IMG/VR virus record: IMGVR_UViG_3300025789_000069 | Location: 1 to 43,785 of that record | DNA: 43,785 bases | Direction: 5' to 3' (one strand) | From: a virus | Part shown: positions 8,311-16,565 of the stretch, in pieces | Position numbering within the stretch: the stretch's first letter is position 1 | How the letters are laid out: the number at the start of each line of letters is the position of its first letter | The notes under the pieces: generated by a model | Seen by the model: only the letters and a program-made list of their open reading frames with translations | Told to the model about the DNA's origin: nothing | Database searches by the model: none | Position numbers and translations under genes: made by a program

Positions 8311-10593
8311 TTATCCTAGCAACAAGATGTTGTTCGGCGTGTAATCCGTCATCACCCAGTTTGTACCGTTGGAAACCAATGTGCACCGGTCACCGGCAAT
8401 GGCATTCAAGATCGCCGTGGTTGCCGACCCACCAGCAATTTGAACCACGTTCGACGAGGCAGACACCACCGTGTAAGCCTGATAGTTTTGAATGTTTAAC
8501 TGCCTGCCCGAGTAACTCGAGGCTGTCGGCAGCGTCAAGGTCATCGTGCCAGCGTAGTTGTTGATGATCCACAAGTCCGTTGTGCCCACACTGTAGGTGC
8601 TGGCCGACACGGTCACCGGCGCAGATCCATAACCCACAGCGCCACTGGACGCCGCAGTCAAACGACCGTAAGCATCGACTGTGATGCTTGCCAAGGTATA
8701 CGACCCAGCACTTACGGCCGTGGTGGCCAGCGCCAATGTGGGAGTCGTACCGCCCGTGCTGGTAATCTGACCTGACGTTCCGCTTACAGACGTAACGTAA
8801 GTGCCAGCAGGCTGCTTGTTGTTGAACGTGTTCCAGTCAGTGCTACTCAAGTAACCGTTGGTGCTGGTTGTAGCTTGGGAGATGCTTAATGTGCCAGCTG
8901 AATAGGCTAAAGGAGCACTGACAGTAGTTGCTGCCAATGCCGTGCCGTTACCGTACAGCAAACCCGTGATCGACGTGGTCAACGTGATTGCTGGCGTGGT
9001 GGTGGCATTTGCTACAGTACCGGCAAAACCGTTGGCCGAGACAACTGACACGCTTGTAACTGTCCCTGTGTAGTCAGCACCCCAGGTTGGCACGCCACCA
9101 GTGACACGAAGGATCTGTCCTGTGCTGCCAATAGCCAGGTTTGACCAAGTGTTCGATGCAGAACCGTAGAGCAGGTCTCCTGTGGTTACCGTCGTCAGTC
9201 CAGTGCCACCATGAATTGCGGCAATGGCAGTTCCAAGCCACGAAACTGATCCTGAGATGCTGCTGGTTGCATTGAAGTTCAGGGTGGCATTGCCCCAGGA
9301 CACAGTCGATGGGATGTAAGAATGGATGTCCCAAGTACCGTTTGATGTGCTGTTTGTCAGCAAAATAACGTGTGCCGCACCACCGGCCTGCAAGGCCAAG
9401 ATCGAGGTTGTCCCGTCGTGCGCGTTGATCTGAACAGACGAATACGTGATATTGTTGTTGAAATAGTACGTAGTGCCTACTGTCAACGTAGTGGCGTCGG
9501 GCAGATTGAACTGTTGCGACTGGGTTGTCCCGTTGACAGTTTGATACTCTGCCGAAGCAACGGTCATGCTGATCGGCGTCGACGAGGATGTCGTTGTTGT
9601 GGTGTTCGGTATAAAGTTGTTGGCGTATACGTTTTGACTGCTGTCTCGCAGAACAACAGAATTAGCGCCACTTGTGCCATAACTCGTGCCCCAAGCCGAT
9701 CCAGTCGAGTTGGGAATGCCAGCACCGGGATAAACCATGGGTGCTGTGTTGGCGATAGTTACTGCGGCTGAGCCGTTGTATGAGCCACCAGAAAGTCCAG
9801 TGCCAATAGTAAGGGCGTAGGGAGCCGCGGCAGTAATTGTTCCACTGCCACCCAAAGCAACGCTAACACCATTGAACGTAACGCTAGAGTTCGTAAGCTG
9901 ACTGTTTGAGATGCCACCTAGAGTTCCTCCAAGCGTCAAACTACCCGAAGTGGTCACTGTACCGGTCAGTGTGATGCCGTTGACAGTGCCAGTACCGGAC
10001 ACCGACGTAACAGTGCCAGATCCCTTGCTGTTGAACGTAGTCCAATCGCTCGAGGTCAGATAACCATTGGTTGTTCCATTGGCCGCAGCCATGGAAATGT
10101 TGGGAGCTGTGCCGCCTGACGATACAACAGGCGCAGTGGCCGTAACCGCGGTCACCGTACCGCTGCCGCCGGTGGCGCTCAGAGTGCCACCGCTAAACGA
10201 CAGGCCTGTGCCCACGGTGACGTTGGAGAATCCGCCAGTCCCGTTGCCGTACAAGATCGACGTGCCGGTGGTCACGTTGGTGTTGGCGATCGTGACCTGG
10301 TTGGTCCCGGTGGTCACCGAGATGCCCGTGCCTGCCAGCACCCCAGTGGTCGGCAGATAGTTGGCAAACTGAGTCTGCGTCAGGTGGTAGTACTGATTCG
10401 ACTGACCACCTTGAAGCCCGGCCAAGTTATTGTGCTGGATCGTGTTGCCAGCGCCGTTCTGGTTAATATACTGCGTGAGGTCGAGGAACCACTTGAGCCA
10501 GATCGGATTGAACTGACCTTTGTTGGTTTTTTCGTCAACATTAACCGGATCGGCGTAAGTTGGTGGCGGCTGAAAGACGGTTGGGTTGCTCAT
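8311..10593 (-). CDS. Long tail fibre protein
   Basis: A 760-residue fibre. The N-terminal 60 residues (F-Q-P-P-P-T-Y to Q-Y-I-N-Q-N-G) look like an attachment domain. The rest is Thr/Ser/Gly-rich beta-structured repeats, including two copies of a module with (T/S)-x-N-G-Y-L-(T/S)-S-x-D-W-x-T-F-N, each followed by V-T-S-V-S-G. Such repeats form trimeric beta shafts. The last 100 residues (from G-S-A-P-V-T-V-S-A-S) form a distinct beta domain that may bind the receptor. The start overlaps the stop of the gp10-like gene (ATGA), linking it to the tail hub. No lyase motif is seen. Confidence 0.85.
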   Translation of the reverse strand: MSNPTVFQPPPTYADPVNVDEKTNKGQFNPIWLKWFLDLTQYINQNGAGNTIQHNNLAGLQGGQSNQYYHLTQTQFANYLPTTGVLAGTGISVTTGTNQVTIANTNVTTGTSILYGNGTGGFSNVTVGTGLSFSGGTLSATGGSGTVTAVTATAPVVSSGGTAPNISMAAANGTTNGYLTSSDWTTFNSKGSGTVTSVSGTGTVNGITLTGTVTTSGSLTLGGTLGGISNSQLTNSSVTFNGVSVALGGSGTITAAAPYALTIGTGLSGGSYNGSAAVTIANTAPMVYPGAGIPNSTGSAWGTSYGTSGANSVVLRDSSQNVYANNFIPNTTTTTSSSTPISMTVASAEYQTVNGTTQSQQFNLPDATTLTVGTTYYFNNNITYSSVQINAHDGTTSILALQAGGAAHVILLTNSTSNGTWDIHSYIPSTVSWGNATLNFNATSSISGSVSWLGTAIAAIHGGTGLTTVTTGDLLYGSASNTWSNLAIGSTGQILRVTGGVPTWGADYTGTVTSVSVVSANGFAGTVANATTTPAITLTTSITGLLYGNGTALAATTVSAPLAYSAGTLSISQATTSTNGYLSSTDWNTFNNKQPAGTYVTSVSGTSGQITSTGGTTPTLALATTAVSAGSYTLASITVDAYGRLTAASSGAVGYGSAPVTVSASTYSVGTTDLWIINNYAGTMTLTLPTASSYSGRQLNIQNYQAYTVVSASSNVVQIAGGSATTAILNAIAGDRCTLVSNGTNWVMTDYTPNNILLLG

Positions 10594-12386
10594 AGCGTCC
10601 CAAGATCGATCTGCATCTCCACAGCCTGGATGCGAAGCGGTGCGCTGGTCGCCTGCCTAAAGTGGTAGGCCCGGCGACGGAATGTGCCGCAGTCAGTCAG
10701 CATAGGACGAGTTTTGCTCATGTCCACCGTCCTGAAGTTGCTCCAGGTCTGGTAATCATCGTCCGAGTAGCGCACCTGCACCACGCTGCCGTTGGTCTGG
10801 TCGCCAATGAAGTCCATGATCTTAATGTACTTGCGCTTGCGAGTGCCGCCGTCATAGTTCGGGGTGTACACGTCAAACGTGATGGTTTTGCCATCGTCGG
10901 TCGTGTTGGTGATCTCTAGCTCGTACATTTTGCCGTTGGTGGCGTGCTGAAAGATCGCTTGGTTGTCCGACACTGTGTAGGTGGACGAGATAAAGGGTAG
11001 GTAATTGCCCTGATAGTCGGTCCACTGATACCACTGACGACTTGTCAAATCAAAAACCAAAGACAAGTTGGAGTTGACCAAGGTCACGCAGTAGAACCGG
11101 TGGCCACCGACCCGAGCGCACCACGAGTAAACGGTGGTGTAGTCAGCCTGCTGTAAGAGCCGGTCAATTGGTGGTGTCGAGATCTGGCTGGCCTTCAGGT
11201 TGTCCATCATGTAGACCGAGTTACCACCATCTTTGGCGCTCGAGATCCAAAAGAGTGACCCTTCCATCGATGCCACGCTGCCAGCGCTGCGGCAGCCGAC
11301 GCTCAGCTTACCGCCCTGCACGGGACCCAGCGGTGAGCCTGATGCGTTGCCAGCGTCGTAGAAGATCTCAATTGAGTAGCTCTTCATGGCGATGATGTAG
11401 ACCAGCTGCTTGGCCAAGAACACAGCAGGGTCAGCCTCGATCTGCGCCACAAGGTAATTGCCATCGGGCCAGACTTGCGGGTTGTTGGTGTCAGACGACC
11501 AGATGGCCGCTTTCTTGGTCATCACGTTGATGTAGCCATCAAGGTAAGTCACGCCAGGAACCTGGTTGGTCGGGAAGTTGGCGCTGACGGTGATGGGCTG
11601 CGCCGTGCCGGTGGCCGTGGCGCTGTTGTTCAACGTGACCTGTGTGCTGCTGTCGATCGAGGTGATGTAGGTCAATGCAGGCAGGTTAGCGCTGACCACC
11701 GCCATGCCCACGGTCAAACCGGTTGTGTTGGGGCTGATGGCAGTGATTTGAAGCGATCCGCTGGTCGTTGTGCCGGTGACATAGAGATCAGCAGTGAACG
11801 AGATCGCTGTGCCGGTTGCCGTGGCTGCGGCGCTCAGGGTAACTGTTCCGCTTCCCACACTCGAGATGGTCGTATTGGTCGGCACGTTTAGACCATTGAC
11901 GCCTTGACCGGCCACCAAGCCTGTGGTGCTCGAGACAGATGTGATGACGTTTGACCCGCTGGTCGTGTTGCCGGTGAACATGACCGTGGTGGTCAGCTGG
12001 ATCTGCACCAGACCGTTCAGTGGGTCGTAAGTGTAGCCGTAGGTTCCATTTTGGAGCACCAGCTTAGGCGTCGCACCCAAGCAGGACGCGAATGTGTAGA
12101 CACCGGACGTGTCGACAGTGCCGGAAATGGCCACGCCGTCCTTGTACAACTTGTTGCCAAAGATCGTGTAAAGGCTGCCGTTCCAGTTGTACGAGCCCAA
12201 GCCGGCAGCTGCTGTGGAGATGCTGCCAGCCGCGTAGTAAGAGAACCCAGGGCGCTTGTAGACCTCAATCTCGCCGTTGGACCCTTGCTCCACGTAGCCA
12301 TTGATGATTTTGGCGTCGCGGTCGGTGGTCTCGTCCCGGTTCGAGGGTTTGACGGCTAACGGCAAGCGTTGTGGTTCGCCCATCAC
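10590..12386 (-). CDS. P22 gp10-like tail hub / DNA stabilisation protein
   Basis: A 598-residue protein. The start (L-P-L-A-V-K-P-S-N-R-D, then I-I-N-G-Y-V-E-Q) and the end (V-R-Y-S-D-D-D-Y-Q-T-W, C-G-T-F-R-R-R-A-Y-H-F-R) match the pattern of P22 gp10, the tail hub that closes the head after packaging. Two tandem repeats of about 65 residues (137-198 and 203-268) interrupt the first half. Each has the form G-x-T-T-S-G-S, T-T-G-L, then A-T-A-T-G-T-A, and they look like an added beta domain. It is followed directly by a fibre gene and preceded by the gp4-like adaptor, the order expected for a P22-type tail. Confidence 0.82.
   Translation of the reverse strand: MMGEPQRLPLAVKPSNRDETTDRDAKIINGYVEQGSNGEIEVYKRPGFSYYAAGSISTAAAGLGSYNWNGSLYTIFGNKLYKDGVAISGTVDTSGVYTFASCLGATPKLVLQNGTYGYTYDPLNGLVQIQLTTTVMFTGNTTSGSNVITSVSSTTGLVAGQGVNGLNVPTNTTISSVGSGTVTLSAAATATGTAISFTADLYVTGTTTSGSLQITAISPNTTGLTVGMAVVSANLPALTYITSIDSSTQVTLNNSATATGTAQPITVSANFPTNQVPGVTYLDGYINVMTKKAAIWSSDTNNPQVWPDGNYLVAQIEADPAVFLAKQLVYIIAMKSYSIEIFYDAGNASGSPLGPVQGGKLSVGCRSAGSVASMEGSLFWISSAKDGGNSVYMMDNLKASQISTPPIDRLLQQADYTTVYSWCARVGGHRFYCVTLVNSNLSLVFDLTSRQWYQWTDYQGNYLPFISSTYTVSDNQAIFQHATNGKMYELEITNTTDDGKTITFDVYTPNYDGGTRKRKYIKIMDFIGDQTNGSVVQVRYSDDDYQTWSNFRTVDMSKTRPMLTDCGTFRRRAYHFRQATSAPLRIQAVEMQIDLGTL
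11583..11978 (-). repeat. Tandem 65-residue repeat domain inside gp10-like gene
   Basis: The two protein repeats (residues about 137-198 and 203-268 of the hub protein) share G-x-T-T-S-G-S, a T-T-G-L turn, a T-x-I-x-S-(V/I) strand and A-T-A-T-G-T-A. DNA identity is lower than protein similarity, so the duplication is not recent. Confidence 0.7.
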
Positions 12387-12392
12387 TCATCC

Positions 12393-13130
12393 TTATCTGA
12401 AGCTTGACACAGCGTAACCGGTACGCTGATCCGGTGCGAAGCTGGTCGGTGCATCTTCCACGTCCCAGTCCTCGAGCATCATGCGGAATTGATTGGCACG
12501 ACGCTCACACCGGTCCATGATAGCCTGTGGCTGACCAGTTGCCAACTCATCCGCGAGACCCCAGCGCAGACCCATAGCCCACTCAGTCGGGAAAGCCATG
12601 TCGTCAGTCAAACTGACCATGTTGGCCACTTGGGTCTGCGTGACAAGGTGAGCCTGGCCGGTGGCGGCGTTGGCGTCAGGAATCAGCCAGAACGAGACCT
12701 GCAACTGGTACTGCTGCTTGTTGACGAAGTACGAGTTAAGCTGGCCCTGCTGGTTGACCTGGGACAAGGTGACCCAGTCATGCCATGATAATGGGATCAG
12801 GGGACGGCGCACTTGGGTCTGATCAAGGTAGTAAGCCTCGATGATCCGGGTGGGCTTGGTCAAATAGCCCGTGCTGACGCTGCCGTTGGGGTAGGTCGGG
12901 GTGTAGGTGGCTTGGCCAGGGATCAATGTGATGGCGATGTCTTCAATCAACCAGAGCTTGAGCCCCTGCGTCTGCCACAAGTTGGCTACGTCATTCATGC
13001 GAGTCAGCCCATCGGCGTATTGTTCGCTCGTGGGCTGGTCGCCGTCTTGAATGAGCCCGGCGTCTTTGTACGCCATGCGGATGATCCGCTGGGCCGTGAG
13101 GTAGTTGGTTTGTGGGGTAGGGGTGCTCAT
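12393..13130 (-). CDS. P22 gp4-like head-to-tail adaptor
   Basis: A 245-residue protein. The opening Y-L-T-A-Q-R-I-I-R-M-A-Y-K-D-A-G-L, then D-G-L-T-R-M-N-D-V-A-N-L-W, and the later M-A-F-P-T-E-W-A-M-G-L-R-W match the pattern of tail accessory factors of the P22 gp4 group, which bind the portal and seal the connector. I chose the ATG at 13130 because it overlaps the previous stop as ATGA; the frame is open further upstream but there overlaps the previous gene. It is longer than P22 gp4 (166 residues). It lies directly upstream of the gp10-like gene. Confidence 0.75.
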   Translation of the reverse strand: MSTPTPQTNYLTAQRIIRMAYKDAGLIQDGDQPTSEQYADGLTRMNDVANLWQTQGLKLWLIEDIAITLIPGQATYTPTYPNGSVSTGYLTKPTRIIEAYYLDQTQVRRPLIPLSWHDWVTLSQVNQQGQLNSYFVNKQQYQLQVSFWLIPDANAATGQAHLVTQTQVANMVSLTDDMAFPTEWAMGLRWGLADELATGQPQAIMDRCERRANQFRMMLEDWDVEDAPTSFAPDQRTGYAVSSFR

Positions 13131-13408
13131 AGTACGACCACCTGTGCGTTGACGGGAACTGCTTGGCTGAACGTGATTGTAGTGTCGTTCGTTCGAGTGT
13201 AGCTTTGCCCGTAGATCTGGAAGATCCCGTTGATGAACACTTGACCCACCACAGTCGAGGGCACAGTGAATACGGTCTGTCCTGAAGTGGCCGTAAAGAC
13301 TGTAGGAGCGGTAGATCCGCTGATTGCCTGAGTCACTGCGTTTAGCCACGCAGCTGACACCGGGGGTCCTACAAGGTCAACATACGTAACGTTTAGAGGG
13401 TTGCTCAT
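13127..13408 (-). CDS. Small tail-fibre-like N-terminal domain protein
   Basis: A 93-residue protein. The segment P-V-S-A-A-W-L-N-A-V-T-Q-A-I resembles I-I-A-S-S-W-L-N-D-V-N-D-A-V at the start of the large tail spike (16565-18376), so it looks like a free-standing fibre attachment domain. The remainder (T-V-F-T-V-P, then V-F-I-N-G-I-F-Q) resembles a beta module common in phage fibres. It could be an adaptor for another spike or the remnant of a longer fibre. AAGGA precedes the ATG, and the stop overlaps the gp4-like start (ATGA). Confidence 0.65.
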   Translation of the reverse strand: MSNPLNVTYVDLVGPPVSAAWLNAVTQAISGSTAPTVFTATSGQTVFTVPSTVVGQVFINGIFQIYGQSYTRTNDTTITFSQAVPVNAQVVVL

Positions 13409-13419
13409 GGTGTTGTCCT

Positions 13420-14952
13420 TTACATTGTTTCCACGGTGAAATCATCTAAATACAAGCTGCCACTAAAAGCATACAAATTAAAAGCAATAAAGAAATAATT
13501 TGCCCATGACGGTACAACTCTATCCATTCCAGATGATAACTGCGTCCAGTCAATAGGTGAACCAGAATTTCCGATTCCAAACGTATCAAAAGTTACTGAA
13601 TTTCCAATTGACGGGATACCGCTTGACAAAGGCCCGTTAACCAAACAAGCTCCAGAGGTCACATAACATTGACCAGATGCAGCAGGAAATTTGTACCAAC
13701 CAGTAAACGCTGCCCTAGAAAAAGGATTAACTGGTACTACTAAAATAAATGAGCCATTTGATGCACCACTTGTTTTAGTGATTTTTAATGACTGCGTCCC
13801 ACCATGTGAGTATGTAGAACTTATAGCTAATGCTATGTTTGAACCAGTAAAACGATTTGTAATTGCTGCCGTATCACTATTTATTGACCACCAATCAGCA
13901 ATGGACGCAGTTTCAAACCCACTATCAGATAACTTATTGTTGGCAACAGGAGATATTTTGGATGGCAAATATGAAACGCCGTAAGAACGCACTTCAGAAA
14001 CTTGCACAGTACCATTGCCAGAATCCAAAACATTATTAGTGTTTTGAAGATTGAACATGAAAGCATCATTGATAACAACAGATGAGGAATCTGTGTTAAA
14101 AAAGCCATTTTGTGCTAATGCGCCAACACTTCCATTCTGTTGCAATCTTCCGCCAAACATCGACAATGTTGAATTGTTAGACAGACTAGCAACAACATTT
14201 CCCGAGCCAGCATCATTACATTCCCACCAAGTGCTATGCAGTTCAGTAACGCTATTGTTTGTCGCAACTAATGATTTAGTGTTGTAATCTAAAGAACAAT
14301 TTGTTAACTGAAGTGCACCTGTATTGCAATTGTTGGAAATACCAAGCACATTGTCATAGATAGCACAATTTACAAATGATATGCGTTCACCATAATTTGA
14401 GCCACCAGAAATAATGTATACACCAATTGCACATTGCCCAATGTTTACATTGATGTAAGACTGAATATATCCACCACTATAAATAGTAATTCCATAACCA
14501 AAGCCGTACACAATGCAGTTCATTACTGAAATATGTGCAGTATTTGCTTTTAAACCAACAGTTGTCGTTCCTGCCGCTGCACCACCGCCAGCTTTGCCAT
14601 TTCCTAGCAAAATAAGACCATCAATTTTTTGTGCAATTGCACTTGGTGAAGTAAGATCAGATGGTGTTAAAGTTGATGTATTGGTTAAATTTATAGCAAC
14701 TTGCGTTCCTGTGATACTACTAAAATCCAATATCGCATTGTCACCTAGCAAAGACTGATTCCCAAGATTAACAGTTATGCCAGGACTGCAAAGATATGTA
14801 CCTTGAGGAATGTAAACAGTTTGGTTGGTTGCCAAAGCCGCACTCAAAGCTGTGTAGTTAGCCGCCGCTGTTCCGCTTGTAGAAAAGCCATAATCAAGGG
14901 CATTTACATAAGCACCGTTGATCATTGAATAAGAGACTTTGGTCAAAGACAT
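13420..14952 (-). CDS. Tail spike with parallel beta-helix fold
   Basis: A 510-residue protein. The start (M-I-N-G-A-Y-V-N-A-L-D-Y-G, then V-Y-I-P-Q-G-T-Y-L) is the usual entry into a right-handed beta-helix of the pectate-lyase type. Asn/Ile/Ser-rich coils run to about residue 330. A separate C-terminal jelly-roll-like domain follows (D-S-G-F-E-T-A-S-I-A-D-W, near 344-510), resembling a carbohydrate-binding module. It probably binds or cuts a surface polysaccharide. The DNA is clearly AT-richer than the flanking hub and capsid genes, suggesting recent acquisition. Confidence 0.8.
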   Translation of the reverse strand: MSLTKVSYSMINGAYVNALDYGFSTSGTAAANYTALSAALATNQTVYIPQGTYLCSPGITVNLGNQSLLGDNAILDFSSITGTQVAINLTNTSTLTPSDLTSPSAIAQKIDGLILLGNGKAGGGAAAGTTTVGLKANTAHISVMNCIVYGFGYGITIYSGGYIQSYINVNIGQCAIGVYIISGGSNYGERISFVNCAIYDNVLGISNNCNTGALQLTNCSLDYNTKSLVATNNSVTELHSTWWECNDAGSGNVVASLSNNSTLSMFGGRLQQNGSVGALAQNGFFNTDSSSVVINDAFMFNLQNTNNVLDSGNGTVQVSEVRSYGVSYLPSKISPVANNKLSDSGFETASIADWWSINSDTAAITNRFTGSNIALAISSTYSHGGTQSLKITKTSGASNGSFILVVPVNPFSRAAFTGWYKFPAASGQCYVTSGACLVNGPLSSGIPSIGNSVTFDTFGIGNSGSPIDWTQLSSGMDRVVPSWANYFFIAFNLYAFSGSLYLDDFTVETM

Positions 14953-14966
14953 AATTGTTCCTTAAA

Positions 14967-15311
14967 TTAAGCAGTTGCCCAAGGCAAAGCAGGTTTAATT
15001 ACAGTAGGGTTAATTTGAGCAGCTAAGTCAGCATTGATAGCTGATTCAATAGCTTCTTGATTGACACCATTAGACCAGCACCAGCCAATCACTTGAGCTT
15101 TAGTAAGTTGAGCAAAAGGCGTAAAAGAACCATTAACTTCTGGTTCTGGAAATGTGCAACTACTGTAAATGCTGCTGTTAAATTCTTTATTGTTAACAAT
15201 TTCAGAACCAGTAGCACGCCATCCAGCGGTCAGAACCACTTGAGTAAAACCATTGATGGTTTGAGTTGATTGTTCAAGCCAATCAATAGTCCAGTTGATA
15301 GTAGCCGCCAC
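14967..15311 (-). CDS. Conserved small tail-region protein, unknown function
   Basis: A 114-residue protein that begins with GTG; AGGTTAATC just upstream gives a ribosome binding site. The sequence (I-N-W-T-I-D-W-L-E-Q, then V-V-L-T-A-G-W-R-A-T-G, and Q-V-I-G-W-C-W) resembles small proteins encoded beside tail fibres in several phages, function unknown. The C-terminal part looks helical (E-A-I-E-S-A-I-N-A-D-L-A-A-Q-I). It shares the AT-rich composition of the spike genes around it. Confidence 0.7.
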   Translation of the reverse strand: MAATINWTIDWLEQSTQTINGFTQVVLTAGWRATGSEIVNNKEFNSSIYSSCTFPEPEVNGSFTPFAQLTKAQVIGWCWSNGVNQEAIESAINADLAAQINPTVIKPALPWATA

Positions 15312-15329
15312 GATTAACCTTTCAATTGA

Positions 15330-16565
15330 TTAGGGGTGAGATGCTTTGTAAGCATCAAATTCTGCTTTAAGTTCTTTGATTGCAGCAACCAAAAGCGGGA
15401 TTGTGTCGGTATACGACAAACTTAAAGTACCAATTTTATCTTCGTTCACTTTAATTGCTTCTGGCAAAACTGCATTGACATCTTGTGCAATTAAAAATGG
15501 TCTGCGGACACCATCTGCATCAGTTTTGTATTTCCCTATAACAGTACGCAGCGTTGAAACTTTGTTAACAGCATTGGTAATAGGTTCAATAATGTCTTTA
15601 ATTCTTTCATCAGAAAAAGAAGACCAACTGTTGCCGTTTTGATATAAAACAACACCCGCAGTTCCACCACCAGAATAAACACTTGTATTACCGTTATTGT
15701 TTGATATAACAAACTGTTTTCCAGAATCGTTATATGAATTTATTGCTATTGCGCTTGTTTGACCGCCACCACCAAAAACGGCTGTGGCATTTGCTACGGT
15801 ATAGACTGTTGCGCTGCCATAGGTCTGTACAACACCAGAAGAGTTAATAGTAAATCTAAGCGCAGAATTTGCCCAATCATAAATTTGAAAGTTTAAACCT
15901 GTTCCTCCTGTTGTAATGTTGTTGCCAATAAGCCAACGGTTTCCAGATGAGCCTACAAGTTGAATTTGAATGTTGTCGTCAGAACTGTTTGAATTTTGTA
16001 GTCTTAATAAACTAGCAGTAGCTCCGCTAGCGTGAATAAGTGCGCTAGGGCTATTAGTACCGAGGCCTAAATAATTTGCGCTTGTAAGGCGCATACGTTC
16101 AGAAAATGATTCAGAACCTTGTGAACCTGTGTATGTATAAAAAGCAATACCAGTTCCAGATAAGCTGGTTATTGCACCACCACCGCCAGCAGCAGTACCA
16201 AATTGAAAACCACCACCAGCAGAATTTACAGCAGAAAATCCAACAGAGGTTCCGCTAGAGCCTGTTGTTGTACCAACAAGCAATTGGCTTCCCGTAAATT
16301 GTAAAACAGACCCCGTAGCAAGCGAACTTGTAGAGTTTGCATAAACTACACCACCAGAAGTAAAGCTGGTCAATCCTGTACCGCCATTAGCACCAGAAAG
16401 AGGTGTAGTTGTCAAAGACAATGACGCTGCACTTACAGCTCGACCAGCCGTTAAGTTAGCTACGCTAACGCTATCAGTTACACCAGACTGATTGATTGGC
16501 ACAATTTCACTACCCGACAATGGAGTAGTGGCTGACGATAACGCTGATATTTTGGTGTTAGCCAT
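15330..16565 (-). CDS. Tail fibre with C-terminal S74 intramolecular chaperone
   Basis: A 411-residue fibre. The N-terminus (K-I-S-A-L-S-S-A-T-T-P-L-S-G-S-E) is a common fibre start, and the middle is Gly/Ser/Thr-rich beta repeats. The last 95 residues form a Peptidase_S74 domain: S-D-E-R-I-K-D-I-I-E-P-I (S315-D316), then the long helix ending near the C-terminus. In this family the domain trimerises and folds the fibre, then cleaves itself off before the conserved Ser-Asp. The start overlaps the previous stop as TAATG, so it is coupled to the spike above. Composition is AT-rich. Confidence 0.88.
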   Translation of the reverse strand: MANTKISALSSATTPLSGSEIVPINQSGVTDSVSVANLTAGRAVSAASLSLTTTPLSGANGGTGLTSFTSGGVVYANSTSSLATGSVLQFTGSQLLVGTTTGSSGTSVGFSAVNSAGGGFQFGTAAGGGGAITSLSGTGIAFYTYTGSQGSESFSERMRLTSANYLGLGTNSPSALIHASGATASLLRLQNSNSSDDNIQIQLVGSSGNRWLIGNNITTGGTGLNFQIYDWANSALRFTINSSGVVQTYGSATVYTVANATAVFGGGGQTSAIAINSYNDSGKQFVISNNNGNTSVYSGGGTAGVVLYQNGNSWSSFSDERIKDIIEPITNAVNKVSTLRTVIGKYKTDADGVRRPFLIAQDVNAVLPEAIKVNEDKIGTLSLSYTDTIPLLVAAIKELKAEFDAYKASHP

